A DNA stretch of 64,000 bases from an uncultured Coprococcus sp. (GTDB lineage: Bacteria > Bacillota > Clostridia > Lachnospirales > Lachnospiraceae): positions 1-64,000 of the forward strand of contig CAKQIY010000002.1 of NCBI GenBank assembly GCA_934247115.1, read 5' to 3'. Each line of letters begins with the position of its first letter. The stretch's first letter is position 1. Of the stretch, positions 18,236-27,008 are shown piece after piece. The translations under genes were made by a program, and so were the position numbers. The notes below the pieces were generated by a model. The model saw only the letters and a program-made list of their open reading frames with translations. It ran no database searches and had not been told where the DNA came from.

Positions 18236-18922
18236 ATGAAACGTATTTTGGTCGTGGAGGATGATGTGATCATATGTGGAGGTGTAAAGCTATTCCTTGA
18301 AAAGAGGGGATACGAAGTTGAAACTGCGTACTCATGCAAGGAGGCAGATGGCTGCCTGGAACATGGCTTCGATCTGATATTGCTTGACAGAAACCTTCCC
18401 GATGGAAGAGGCCTTGACTATTGCAGAGAACTGAGAAAAAGTACAAAGGTCCCGATCATCTTCCTCACGGCAAGAGATACGGAGGCTGATATGATAGAGG
18501 GATTCCGGGCCGGCTGCGATGACTATATAGCGAAGCCGTTTTCCGTGGAACTTCTGTATCAGCGGATAGAGGCAGTCCTTCGAAGAAGTGAAAATGCATC
18601 GGATGGGGGAATGCGCGAACGTTTTCATTATGGGGATATGAGTGTTGACTTTGAACGGATGCAGGTGTACATATCGGATGAACCGGTAAAGCTGTCCGTT
18701 ACGGAATACAGGTTACTCGAACTGCTGATAAAAAATAAGGGGCGCGTTCTCACAAGGGATATGATCATACAGAAGATTTGGGATGACAATGAAAATTATG
18801 TGGATGAGAACACGCTGAATGTGCATATCAGAAGACTGCGTCAGAAGATAGAAAAGGATGCCGGCAATCCGGAGTACGTGATCACGGTGTTTGGAATTGG
18901 ATATACATTCGGCGAGACATAG
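18236..18922 (+). CDS. OmpR-family response regulator
   Basis: The 228-residue regulator has an N-terminal receiver domain with acidic pocket EDD (8-10), phospho-acceptor Asp51 and the conserved Lys in AKPF. A C-terminal winged helix (YRLLELLIKNKGRVLTRDMI, NTLNVHIRRLRQKI) binds DNA. The kinase gene follows after 24 bases, and the ABC exporter genes lie upstream, which it probably controls. The ATG at 18236 has AGGAGA upstream. Confidence 0.95.
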   Translation: MKRILVVEDDVIICGGVKLFLEKRGYEVETAYSCKEADGCLEHGFDLILLDRNLPDGRGLDYCRELRKSTKVPIIFLTARDTEADMIEGFRAGCDDYIAKPFSVELLYQRIEAVLRRSENASDGGMRERFHYGDMSVDFERMQVYISDEPVKLSVTEYRLLELLIKNKGRVLTRDMIIQKIWDDNENYVDENTLNVHIRRLRQKIEKDAGNPEYVITVFGIGYTFGET

Positions 18923-18946
18923 GCAGGGGTAGATAGCAGAGATAAT

Positions 18947-19984
18947 ATGGATAAATATATTGAAAACTATGGTAGATATAAGAAGAGAGTGAGGATGCTG
19001 TATGTATGCTCACTTCTTTTGTTTGTGTTTTTAGCAGTATTCGAGTATGTATGTTCAGGGAAAATACTTGCGGCTATAGGCGCACTGGCGTGTGGTGTAG
19101 TTATGTTTGTTGTCATAAGGCTGCTGCAGAAGGCGGATGATGACTTTATTTCGAAGGTCGTGGCAGCTATGTCGGATCTTCTGGACAATCTCTCTGAGCT
19201 GAAACGGCAGCAGGTATTTCCGGAAGATGAGGACTCGCTGGTATCAAGGCTGCAGAGCAAGGTTGACAAGATAATCGATGCGCTGAAACTTCAGAATTCC
19301 AGAGAGAGGTTGGAGCATGAGAATATTAAGGGGCTGGTATCGGATCTTTCGCATCAACTGAAGACACCAATATCGAACCTGAGGATGTACACGGATTTTC
19401 TAAAAAATCCGGATATAAGTGATGATGAGCGTACTCAGTACTTGCAAGTCCTTGAACTGGCGGTGGATCGCTTGTCATTTCTCTCGGAGAGTATGATAAA
19501 GGTATCCAGACTGGAAAGCGGACTTATCAATCTCGATGTGAAAAGTCAGAGTATAAATGACACTGTGCTGCAGGCAGTGAAAGATGTATATGTGAGTGCG
19601 AAAAATGCCGGTATAACTATCAGATATGATGAACAGGTGAAATGTGATATACAGCATGACAGAAGATGGACTGCGGAAGCGTGTTTCAATCTTTTGGATA
19701 ATGCGATAAAATACGGAAAAACTGGAAGTGAGATAGTCCTGTCGGTCAGAAAACTAGGGCTCACGGTTGAGGTCAGTGTGACAGATGAGAATGAACCAAT
19801 AGGAGAGAATGAGCGTACACATATATTTGAGAGATTTTACCGTGGCAGAAATTCCGATGACAAGGATGGTGTTGGAATAGGCCTTTATCTGTCAAGGGAG
19901 ATCATAGAAAAACAGGGCGGAATGTTAAGTGTTATTCCCCAAAAGGACGGTAACAAGTTCGTGATCGTGCTGCAGAGCCGATGA
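18947..19984 (+). CDS. Sensor histidine kinase with minimal sensing domain
   Basis: The 345-residue kinase has two N-terminal helices (about 17-36 and 40-60) separated by only a few residues, so it has no real extracellular sensor and resembles intramembrane-sensing kinases of the BceS type. Then come a coiled linker, the H box with His136 in SDLSHQLKTP, the N box NLLDNAIKYG, and the G boxes DKDGVGIGLYLSREI. Intramembrane-sensing kinases often read the state of a partner ABC transporter, which fits the exporter encoded just upstream. The spacing to the regulator is 24 bases. Confidence 0.93.
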   Translation: MDKYIENYGRYKKRVRMLYVCSLLLFVFLAVFEYVCSGKILAAIGALACGVVMFVVIRLLQKADDDFISKVVAAMSDLLDNLSELKRQQVFPEDEDSLVSRLQSKVDKIIDALKLQNSRERLEHENIKGLVSDLSHQLKTPISNLRMYTDFLKNPDISDDERTQYLQVLELAVDRLSFLSESMIKVSRLESGLINLDVKSQSINDTVLQAVKDVYVSAKNAGITIRYDEQVKCDIQHDRRWTAEACFNLLDNAIKYGKTGSEIVLSVRKLGLTVEVSVTDENEPIGENERTHIFERFYRGRNSDDKDGVGIGLYLSREIIEKQGGMLSVIPQKDGNKFVIVLQSR

Positions 19985-20021
19985 ATGGAATAATGGCATG
20001 ATTATATATAAAGGAGTACAT

Positions 20022-21254
20022 ATGATTTACACATACCCGGATTATTATAAGAAATTCAATTGCATAGCGGATAAATGCCCGGACACATGCTGCGGCAAAT
20101 GGCAGATAGTGATAGATGATGATTCGTTGGAAAAATATGAGGATTATAATGGTGAGTACAGGGATGAGCTGCGCCGTAAGGTAAATTGGAAAGAAGGCGT
20201 TTTCAGGCACGGCAGAAGTGGAAAGTGTGCATTTCTGCGGGATGACATGCTGTGTGACATGTATATACATATGGGAAAGAACAGCCTCTGCACTACATGC
20301 AGGGAGTACCCGAGACACACGGAGGAATTCGAGAATGTGCGCGAGGTTTCGTTATCACTTTCATGTCCAGAGGTGGCACGTATACTGATGAACATCACGG
20401 ACAAGGTGACATTTGTGACTGAGGAAGACGATGAGGACGAAGTGTTCGATGACTTTGATTATTTCTTGTACTCCAATCTGGAAGATATACGGGAGGAGAT
20501 ACTGCGCGTCATTCAGGACAGAAGTGTGGACATCCGGAGCAGAATAGAGCGGGTACTTCAGATCGGTGCGTCGGCTCAGAGACATTATGAAGAAGGCGAC
20601 CTTGTCATGTGGGATGAGTGTGAGGAGCGGGATAAGCCGGAGATTCACGGAGAACATGAAGAGTATATGTTACTTCAGAAGCAGGCTATGTTTCTTATCG
20701 AAGATCTTGAACTCTTGTATGATGACTGGGAGGATGTGCTCATTGAGTCGCAGGAGCTTTTGTTCGGTGTGGGCGAGATGGCATTTGCTGAAAATAGGAA
20801 GAGGTTTGAAGCCTGGTGGGAGACTCACAACGAAATTTCATACTGTCAGCCGGAACAGAAATCGGATACTGCTGAGAATGTTGTGACTGAGGATGATGCG
20901 GCTGGGAATGATGTAGATTGGAATGATGCGACAGATAATCAGTTCGAAGATGTTAAAGCGCGCGGGGGTGAGCTTCGCATGACGATGGACATATTCCTAG
21001 AGCAGATCATAGTATATTTCATCTCGATATATCTTCTGGGTGCAGTGTACGACGATAATATATCTGGCAAAGTAAATGCCTGCGCGGGACATGCCGTAGA
21101 ACTCTATATGCTGCTCATGGCGAGATGGCTCAGAAATGGAGAGACTCTGTCGGTGGATGATCTCATAGAACTTTCTTACAGATATTCCAGAGAGATAGAG
21201 CATTCGGACGAGAATCTTGAACAGGTTGAGGTTCTTGACTGGTTTAATTTATAA
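20022..21254 (+). CDS. FliB-like (flagellin lysine-N-methylase family) protein
   Basis: The 410-residue protein begins MIYTYPDYYKKFNC and has a cysteine cluster C14, C19, C23, C24 (ADKCPDTCCGKW) followed by GKCAF, LCDMY and LCTTCREYPR. This is the cysteine-rich, probably metal-binding N-terminus of the family annotated as flagellin lysine-N-methylase (FliB). The C-terminal half is helical with an acidic insertion (about residues 275-315). No flagellar gene is in the window, so the name is a family label. The ATG at 20022 has AAAGGAG upstream. It lies 38 bases after the kinase gene and may be read through from it. A terminator follows. Confidence 0.8.
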   Translation: MIYTYPDYYKKFNCIADKCPDTCCGKWQIVIDDDSLEKYEDYNGEYRDELRRKVNWKEGVFRHGRSGKCAFLRDDMLCDMYIHMGKNSLCTTCREYPRHTEEFENVREVSLSLSCPEVARILMNITDKVTFVTEEDDEDEVFDDFDYFLYSNLEDIREEILRVIQDRSVDIRSRIERVLQIGASAQRHYEEGDLVMWDECEERDKPEIHGEHEEYMLLQKQAMFLIEDLELLYDDWEDVLIESQELLFGVGEMAFAENRKRFEAWWETHNEISYCQPEQKSDTAENVVTEDDAAGNDVDWNDATDNQFEDVKARGGELRMTMDIFLEQIIVYFISIYLLGAVYDDNISGKVNACAGHAVELYMLLMARWLRNGETLSVDDLIELSYRYSREIEHSDENLEQVEVLDWFNL

Positions 21255-21260
21255 ATATAA

Positions 21261-21313
21261 AAAGCAAGCACCATAGTATTAGGGTTATATCAGAATCAGG
21301 TGCTTGCTTTTTT
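21261..21313 (+). terminator. Terminator after the FliB-like gene
   Basis: AAAGCAAGCACC (21261-21272) is perfectly matched by GGTGCTTGCTTT (21299-21310), and the T-run continues to 21313. Confidence 0.92.
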
Positions 21314-21446
21314 AGTGGATAATACAGTGCACATGACAATATGTAATGATGCCTATAAAAATGTGTCGTTTTACAGATACAGGGCCTGTGTATATACTGT
21401 CACTAAAAGAAACAGAAACAACTTAATACACGGAGGGAGTGAGATC

Positions 21447-22766
21447 ATGAACGAGATTTATAGATTTCCTCTGAAACAGCATATTGGAAATAAGGCTGTC
21501 CCATGTGTCGTCAAAGGAGACGAGATTCGCAGGGGGCAGCCTCTTGCATTACAGGGGGAAGGCCTTGGAAGCAATATTTTTTCGAGTGTTTCAGGGACTG
21601 TTGTAAAAGTTGATGACACAGAGATAGAAGTCAGAAAGGAGCGGGAGGATGATGGTTATGTCCCATTAAGTTCCGTTAATCCTCTGGATCTGATAAAAGA
21701 GTCCGGTCTGGTTGGCCTGGGAGGCGCAGGATTTCCCACTTATGCAAAGCTTGCGAAGCCGTTTGATAATGGAGGAACAGTCATTGTGAATGCTGCTGAG
21801 TGTGAACCGATATTGTCACACAACATAGCGCGGATAGAAAACAGGCCTGAGCAGCTGATAAGAGGCCTGGAGATAGCAATGGATGTTGTGAAGGCCGATA
21901 AAGGAGTTATTGCCATAAAGGAATGTCATGAGAAAGCCGTAGACATTCTTGCCAGGTATGTTCAGGAAACAAATAAAAACATAACACTGCATGCACTCCC
22001 GGATATATATCCCATGGGAGAGGAACGGGCAGTCGTCAGGGAAGTTATGGGAGAGCTGCTTCCTGTGGGGGCACTCCCGCTAGAGGCAGGAGCCGTGATA
22101 ATCAATGCGGAGACGACATGCCGGATACAGGAAATAGTAGATATGAGAAAGCCTTTTATAGACAAAGATATGACGGTTGGCGGCAAGATACGCGGCAATG
22201 AGTCAGAGAAGATGATCCAGGTGTTCCTGGATGTTCCGATAGGGACAAGTGTGGCGGAGATGTTCAGGAAGGCAGGCGGTGAAGACAATAATGGAATCTC
22301 AGAGGATGTCGGAGAACTCATAATGGGCGGCCCGTTCACCGGAAAGAGAACAACCTTGGATTCTGTTGTCATAAAGACAACTGGAGGTCTGATAGCCAGT
22401 GAGTGTTTTCCGAAAGGGCCGGCACGTATAGGACTTCTGGTGTGTGCCTGCGGTGCTGATGAGGAGAGAATGAGGCAGATAGCTGAAAGTATGGGATCCG
22501 AGGTGGCTGGAGTTCAGTATTGTAAGCAGGCTATGGAGACGGGCAATACAAGAAAATGTCTGAATCCCGGAAAGTGCCCCGGACAGGTGCAGAAGGTTAT
22601 GCTCCTGAAAAAAGCAGGTGCGGATGCTTTGCTGATAGGAAACTGCACAGATTGTTCCAATACAGTTATGTCATGCGCCCCGAAGCTTGGGCTGGCGGTT
22701 TATCACAGTACCGATGGTCCGCTCAGGGCAGTAAATCATAAATTGATAAGAAGGATAAAAGACTGA
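21447..22766 (+). CDS. prdC: PrdC: RnfC-like electron-transfer protein of proline reductase
   Basis: The 439-residue protein resembles RnfC: an N-terminal biotinyl-like segment, the flavin-binding region GLVGLGGAGFPTYAK and a SLBB-like part. The C-terminal half has many cysteines (VCACGAD, RKCLNPGKCPGQ, GNCTDCSNTVMSCAP). In Stickland bacteria PrdC passes electrons to D-proline reductase. All these positions are Cys; there is no in-frame TGA. I chose the ATG at 21447 with GGAGGGAG upstream; the frame is open to 21300 but that overlaps the preceding terminator. prdA follows after 21 bases. Confidence 0.85.
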   Translation: MNEIYRFPLKQHIGNKAVPCVVKGDEIRRGQPLALQGEGLGSNIFSSVSGTVVKVDDTEIEVRKEREDDGYVPLSSVNPLDLIKESGLVGLGGAGFPTYAKLAKPFDNGGTVIVNAAECEPILSHNIARIENRPEQLIRGLEIAMDVVKADKGVIAIKECHEKAVDILARYVQETNKNITLHALPDIYPMGEERAVVREVMGELLPVGALPLEAGAVIINAETTCRIQEIVDMRKPFIDKDMTVGGKIRGNESEKMIQVFLDVPIGTSVAEMFRKAGGEDNNGISEDVGELIMGGPFTGKRTTLDSVVIKTTGGLIASECFPKGPARIGLLVCACGADEERMRQIAESMGSEVAGVQYCKQAMETGNTRKCLNPGKCPGQVQKVMLLKKAGADALLIGNCTDCSNTVMSCAPKLGLAVYHSTDGPLRAVNHKLIRRIKD

Positions 22767-22787
22767 GTTAAAAGGAGGAATGTGTAT

Positions 22788-24614
22788 ATGTCAATCACAA
22801 AGGAAACACTTGAAAAGCATCTTAAGGATCCTGCGATCTTCTGCTGCAGGAGACAGAAAGGTCTGGTGATCAGTGCGGCAGATCTTGAGGATCCGGATTT
22901 GTTTGATGACATGGTAGAGGCCGGACTTCTGGAGCTTAGTCCGGATGGACTCCGGATAGAACAGGTACTTGGAAGTACACTTCTTGAGGATGTCGAGGCG
23001 CTGACACCTATCACGAGAAGTGTGTTGAGCGGAGTCAATGAAGTGGCTTCTGGTTCACCGGAGGCTGATCTGCCGGAGAAAGAGTCAGACTGTACAGAGC
23101 ATGAATCCTGTACAGCACCTGTTATAACTACAAGAATGGGAGGTAACGGAATGATACATATTGAGATAGCTAAGGCTGATAAGATAGAGGGACTCAAGCT
23201 GGATGTTCCGGTTGGAATGGCAGCTGCAGGTGTGGACACACCGGCTGTGCTGACAGAGGACAAGCCGGAGGCTGGACCGGGGACAGTGCAGACTGGAACA
23301 AAGAAGGTCATAAGAACACTGACCAAAAAGCATATAAAGATAACCAGAGTGGAGCTTGGAGATAAGACGGAGATAAAGGACGGAGTACTCTCTATAGACA
23401 AGAGCATTGTTGATAAGGCAGTTCTTGAGGATCCGCTGTGCAAGAGTCTTGCGCTGGATGTCATCTATCCTGATCAGAGACATCAGTACACAGAGACCAT
23501 CATGGATGTATGTCCTATAGCAACAAAGGTAGAGGGGGAGCTCGGCGAAGGAATCACCAAGGTTGCAGACGGCGTGGTATTTATGCTCACAGGAGTTGAT
23601 GAGGACGGAGTACAGGTTCATGAATTTGGTTCATCAGAGGGTTATCTGGATGAAAAGATGTACTTTGGACATCCTGGCTGTGCAGATGAGAACGACATTA
23701 TAATCAGATGTCATGCAGTTATACAGAGACTGACAGGAATGACAAGACCGGGCCCATTTGCAGCTCACAAATGTCAGGATTATATAATCCAGGCGGTCAG
23801 AAATGAACTTAAGAAGTACGATGGTGAGGTAGTGCGCGAGGAAATCTGCGAGGATGTCAGAAGAACAGGCAACCCAAGAGTTGTGCTTGTGAAGGAGATC
23901 ATGGGACAGGGGGCCATGCATGACAATGTAATCTGTCCGACAGAGCCTTGTGGAATCCTCGGCGGACAGAAGAATGTCGACTGTGGAAATGTGCCGATCA
24001 TGCTCACGCCTAACCAGGTGAGGGATGGCTCGATACATGCGCTCACATGTATAGGACCTGCTACAAAGGAGATGACCAGACACTATATCCGTGAGCCGCT
24101 GGTAGAAGGACTTGCTGCAGATTCGGAGATTGATCTTATCGGAGTTGTGTTTGTTGGATCTCCTCAGGTAAATGACGAGAAGATGTGGGTTTCAGAGAGA
24201 CTTGGATCACTGCTTGAATCACTGGATATCGATGGATGTATCATAACCACCGAAGGATTTGGCAATAACCATATAGATTTCATACAGCATATAGGTCAGG
24301 CCGGCAAGAGAGGTATCCCGGTAGTTGGAGTGTCATTCTGTGCATACCAGGGACAGCTGGTTGTGGGAAATAAATACGCGGATGCCATGGTTGAGGAGAA
24401 CATGGACATGGGCGGATTTGAGAATAATGTGGCAGGATGCTCCTGTGTTACAAAAGAAGTGGCAGCCCGTGCAATTCAGATGCTTAAGAATAAGATGGCA
24501 GGTGTTGAGATCAAACCGGCACCTAAAAAGTGGAGTAACGACGTTATCAATGCCAATAATAAGCTCCTGGGACTTGCGGAGACAAAGCTGCTTGATAACG
24601 GAACATTGCACTGA
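22788..24614 (+). CDS. prdA: PrdA: D-proline reductase proprotein
   Basis: The 608-residue proprotein is the large component of D-proline reductase, which opens the D-proline ring to give 5-aminovalerate. In this family the chain is cut before a Cys that becomes a pyruvoyl group. The candidate is Cys421 in ALTCIGPATKE, giving fragments of about 420 and 188 residues, close to the known 45- and 23-kDa subunits. Conserved Cys segments (MDVCPIATKVEGEL, GHPGCADEND, CPTEPCGILGGQ, VAGCSCVTKEVA) are present. I chose the ATG at 22788 behind AAAGGAGG; a GTG two codons upstream is also in frame. Its stop overlaps the next ATG by one base. Confidence 0.92.
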   Translation: MSITKETLEKHLKDPAIFCCRRQKGLVISAADLEDPDLFDDMVEAGLLELSPDGLRIEQVLGSTLLEDVEALTPITRSVLSGVNEVASGSPEADLPEKESDCTEHESCTAPVITTRMGGNGMIHIEIAKADKIEGLKLDVPVGMAAAGVDTPAVLTEDKPEAGPGTVQTGTKKVIRTLTKKHIKITRVELGDKTEIKDGVLSIDKSIVDKAVLEDPLCKSLALDVIYPDQRHQYTETIMDVCPIATKVEGELGEGITKVADGVVFMLTGVDEDGVQVHEFGSSEGYLDEKMYFGHPGCADENDIIIRCHAVIQRLTGMTRPGPFAAHKCQDYIIQAVRNELKKYDGEVVREEICEDVRRTGNPRVVLVKEIMGQGAMHDNVICPTEPCGILGGQKNVDCGNVPIMLTPNQVRDGSIHALTCIGPATKEMTRHYIREPLVEGLAADSEIDLIGVVFVGSPQVNDEKMWVSERLGSLLESLDIDGCIITTEGFGNNHIDFIQHIGQAGKRGIPVVGVSFCAYQGQLVVGNKYADAMVEENMDMGGFENNVAGCSCVTKEVAARAIQMLKNKMAGVEIKPAPKKWSNDVINANNKLLGLAETKLLDNGTLH

Positions 24615-25057
24615 TGCCTGACTATATGATAAATCCTATTCAAATGGGAGGTCTTGTGAAGGAGATCGATGGCGACCAGGTAAAAGTCCATCTGCACGGG
24701 AGACTGGGAGTTATCACTGTTCCACGGCGTCTCATAATAGGAGATACGGAGCTTGCACCGGGATGTGAGATGAAATTTTATTTCAGCTATATCCAGGTGG
24801 TGGAGGATCCATATGATTATGACAGTTCGGATATGGTTACAGATCATGAGATAATGCCATGTCTTCTGGGAGGAAAGATAATAGAGGTCAATGATACCGC
24901 AGCGAAGGTTCAGATCATGGATGACCTGGGAACTGTAGCGGTTCCAAGAAGATGGATGTTCACACCTGTAGAGCTTGAATGCGGACAGGATACAGAGTTC
25001 TACTTCAGCTGTATGCAGGTGACAGGAAAGCGGGATATACCAGTAGAATCGATTTAA
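24614..25057 (+). CDS. CBO2463/CBO2479-domain protein with two tandem copies
   Basis: The 147-residue protein consists of two similar halves. GGLVKEIDGDQVKVHLHGRLG with VPRRLI and EMKFYFSYIQV in the first is matched by LGGKIIEVNDTAAKVQIMDDLG, VPRRWM and EFYFSCMQV in the second. It looks like a duplicated small beta domain. The family is known from clostridial proline reductase clusters but has no established biochemical role as far as I know. The one-base overlap with prdA and the 13-base gap to prdB point to translational coupling and perhaps assembly or stabilisation of the enzyme; that role is inference. Confidence 0.75.
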   Translation: MPDYMINPIQMGGLVKEIDGDQVKVHLHGRLGVITVPRRLIIGDTELAPGCEMKFYFSYIQVVEDPYDYDSSDMVTDHEIMPCLLGGKIIEVNDTAAKVQIMDDLGTVAVPRRWMFTPVELECGQDTEFYFSCMQVTGKRDIPVESI

Positions 25058-25070
25058 GGAGGATAAGCCT

Positions 25071-25793
25071 ATGTTAACAACAATAGAAGGAATGCAGTCG
25101 GAAATATTTGTACCAATAACACCAAAACCGGTATTTACAGAGCTGAAAAAGCCGCTGAGTGAGTGCAAGGTTGCATTTATCACTGCCGGAGGAATACATA
25201 TGAAGAGTCAGACCCCATTTAACACGTCAGGTGATTTTTCGTACAGGACGATTCCGTTTGATACACCGTCAGACCAGCTCATGGTTACGCATGGAGGTTT
25301 TGACAATTCGGATATCAATAAGGATGTAAATGCCATGTTTCCTATAGACAGATTACATGAGCTTGTGGATGCAGGATTTATAGGTTCCCTTGCAGATGAG
25401 ACATACACATTCATGGGAGGCGGCGGAAATGTAGAAAAGTTCAAGAATGAGACCGGACCTGAGATAGCGGCAAAGCTCAAGGCGCAGGGAGTTGACATTG
25501 TTCTGTGCACAGGTGGATGTGGAACCTGTCACAGATCAGCAACCATCGTTACAAGATGCTGTGAGGAAGCTGGAATGAGCTGCGTTGTGATTGCTGCGCT
25601 GCCACCGATCGCGCGCCAGCAGGGTGCTCCGAGAATAACAGCACCACATGTGCCTATAGGCTCAAATGCAGGCGAACCCAACAACATTCCTATGCAGACA
25701 GCGATAGTGAAGGAATCTCTTGAGTGGGTACGTGACTGCCCAAGCTACAATCAGACAAAGGTTCTTCCTTATGAATACAGACATAATGTATAA
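25071..25793 (+). CDS. prdB: PrdB: D-proline reductase subunit, cysteine variant
   Basis: The 240-residue protein matches the catalytic gamma subunit of D-proline reductase, related to GrdB of glycine reductase. The active-site motif reads GGCGTCHRSA. The residue normally encoded by UGA (selenocysteine) in clostridial PrdB is here Cys150, with codon TGT at 25518-25520. Other family segments are AFITAGGIHMKSQTPFN, IPF(D) and PHVPIGSNAGEPNN. The reaction may therefore run without selenium. AAGGAGG precedes the ATG. It is the last gene of the cluster before a terminator shared with the convergent LysR gene. Confidence 0.9.
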   Translation: MLTTIEGMQSEIFVPITPKPVFTELKKPLSECKVAFITAGGIHMKSQTPFNTSGDFSYRTIPFDTPSDQLMVTHGGFDNSDINKDVNAMFPIDRLHELVDAGFIGSLADETYTFMGGGGNVEKFKNETGPEIAAKLKAQGVDIVLCTGGCGTCHRSATIVTRCCEEAGMSCVVIAALPPIARQQGAPRITAPHVPIGSNAGEPNNIPMQTAIVKESLEWVRDCPSYNQTKVLPYEYRHNV

Positions 25794-25840
25794 ATATGAT
25801 CAACACAGAATATTTCACGGCAAATGCGCCTGATACGATC

Positions 25841-25874
25841 AAGTGCCCGCAGCGTTACAGCGCGGGCACTTTTT
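25841..25874. terminator. Terminator shared by prd cluster and LysR gene
   Basis: AAGTGCCCGC (25841-25850) pairs with GCGGGCACTT (25862-25871), and T follows. The right arm is the last coding part of the convergent LysR gene, so the stop codon of that gene lies in the loop. Confidence 0.88.
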
Positions 25875-26745
25875 CTCTGCTTTCAACCCACTCCTGCATC
25901 TCGGTAACAAAGCGTACTGCGGCAGGGGACAGGGATTTTTTGGATAAAAATGCAATGCCGAGTTCTCTGGAATAATATGGTTCAAGAGGGACGGCAGTAA
26001 TTTCATGTTCAACTCCTTTGATGACCAGCCCTGGAAGAATGCTGAGCCCGAGCCTGCTCGCAACCATGGACACTATCACGTGATCATCTTTTGAAGAAAA
26101 GGGTATATCAGGTGTGATGCTGGCATCCTCAAGAGCCTGGTGCACGTCGTAGTCAACACCCTCCGCGGATATAATGAATGGATGCCCGGAGAATTCCTTT
26201 ACCGGAAATGCATTCCTGCCATCAAGCGGATAATCCTTGGGCAGTATTGCCATGAGAGGATCATTTTCCAGGGACAGCCATTCCAGATTCTTCACCTTTC
26301 TGTGGCTTAACAGGCCGAAATCTGCCTTCATTTCCCTGATCCAGTTTACAATATCATCAGTTCCGCCCTCCAGAAGCTCTATCTCTATTCCGGGATATTT
26401 GTTCCTGAACTGATATATGACATGCGGAAGCCAGTTCCTTGATATGCTGGCGAAGCAGGCTATGGTTATGTGTCCGGTCTCGAGACCGTTGAGGGCATTC
26501 ACTACCTGATCCAGCTCCTCGTTCGCCGCCAGAAGCTTTCTTATGTATGGCAGAAGCTTCTCTGCGTTGTGAGTTAGAACGAGCCCCTGTTTTGTCCTGA
26601 GAAAAAGTGGAAATCCGAGCTCAGTTTCCATTGATTTTAATATATGACTGACACCGGACTGCGTGTACCCCATATTCCCGCCACTTTTAGTAAAGTTAAG
26701 GGTGTCAGCAATGTCAGCAAATAGTGCGTATTTGTTAATTTCCAT
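25855..26745 (-). CDS. LysR-family transcriptional regulator
   Basis: The 296-residue regulator has an N-terminal winged helix (ALFADIADTLNFTKSGGNMGYTQSGVSHILKSME, about residues 7-45) and a two-lobed effector domain starting near residue 90 (GHITIACFASI...). I chose the ATG at 26745 with GGAGG upstream; a longer frame to 26907 passes through the leader hairpin and promoter and is not credible. It sits between the proline reductase genes (convergent) and the amino-acid ABC importer (divergent). The usual LysR logic makes it a regulator of the importer operon and perhaps of prd, with an amino acid as effector. That is inference. Confidence 0.93.
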   Translation of the reverse strand: MEINKYALFADIADTLNFTKSGGNMGYTQSGVSHILKSMETELGFPLFLRTKQGLVLTHNAEKLLPYIRKLLAANEELDQVVNALNGLETGHITIACFASISRNWLPHVIYQFRNKYPGIEIELLEGGTDDIVNWIREMKADFGLLSHRKVKNLEWLSLENDPLMAILPKDYPLDGRNAFPVKEFSGHPFIISAEGVDYDVHQALEDASITPDIPFSSKDDHVIVSMVASRLGLSILPGLVIKGVEHEITAVPLEPYYSRELGIAFLSKKSLSPAAVRFVTEMQEWVESREKVPAL

Positions 26746-26776
26746 CTGAATCCTCCATTTCTGATATAGACATAAA

Positions 26777-26814
26777 AAAGGTGCCAGCGACCAAAACTGA
26801 TCACAGACACCTTT
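26777..26814 (-). terminator. Terminator-like hairpin in the LysR leader (attenuator candidate)
   Basis: Read on the minus strand, AAAGGTG and CACCTTT enclose a second stem GTGATC/GGTCGC, and the T-run continues to 26774. The hairpin begins about 13 bases after the predicted start site and about 30 bases before the LysR ATG, so it can only act on that gene's own transcript. Confidence 0.7.
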
Positions 26815-26833
26815 GCCGTTCATTTTTGAATTT

Positions 26834-26862
26834 ATTATATATAAAATAAGATTATTCGGCAA
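26834..26862 (-). promoter_or_regulatory. Promoter of the LysR gene
   Basis: On the minus strand TTGCCG (26857-26862) and a perfect TATAAT (26834-26839) are 17 bases apart, placing initiation near 26827. Confidence 0.75.
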
Positions 26863-26903
26863 GAAATATTTAAAAAATAAATGCATTACAATTTGGCATG
26901 AAG

Positions 26904-26918
26904 GCAATTAACAATTGC
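26904..26918. promoter_or_regulatory. Candidate LysR operator
   Basis: GCAATT-AAC-AATTGC is a perfect 6-3-6 inverted repeat containing the ATT-N-AAT core typical of LysR boxes. It lies directly upstream of the importer promoter and about 40 bases upstream of the LysR promoter, the usual place for an activator and autoregulation site. Confidence 0.6.
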
Positions 26919-26921
26919 AGC

Positions 26922-26950
26922 TTTACCTTTTGAGGGAATGGGGGCATAAT
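26922..26950 (+). promoter_or_regulatory. Promoter of the amino-acid importer operon
   Basis: TTTACC (26922-26927) and CATAAT (26945-26950) are 17 bases apart. The weak -35 fits activation by the LysR protein bound at 26904-26918. Initiation near 26957 would give a leader of about 205 bases. Confidence 0.55.
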
Positions 26951-27008
26951 ACAGGCATGTTTTAAACAAGCGGTCCCAAGAGTACGAATGTTATATGACA
27001 TATATAAA

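Noticed and set aside
25518..25520. Selenocysteine codon in prdB
   Set aside because: The codon is TGT (Cys), the frame is continuous, and I saw no need for a SECIS element. prdC and prdA also have no in-frame TGA.
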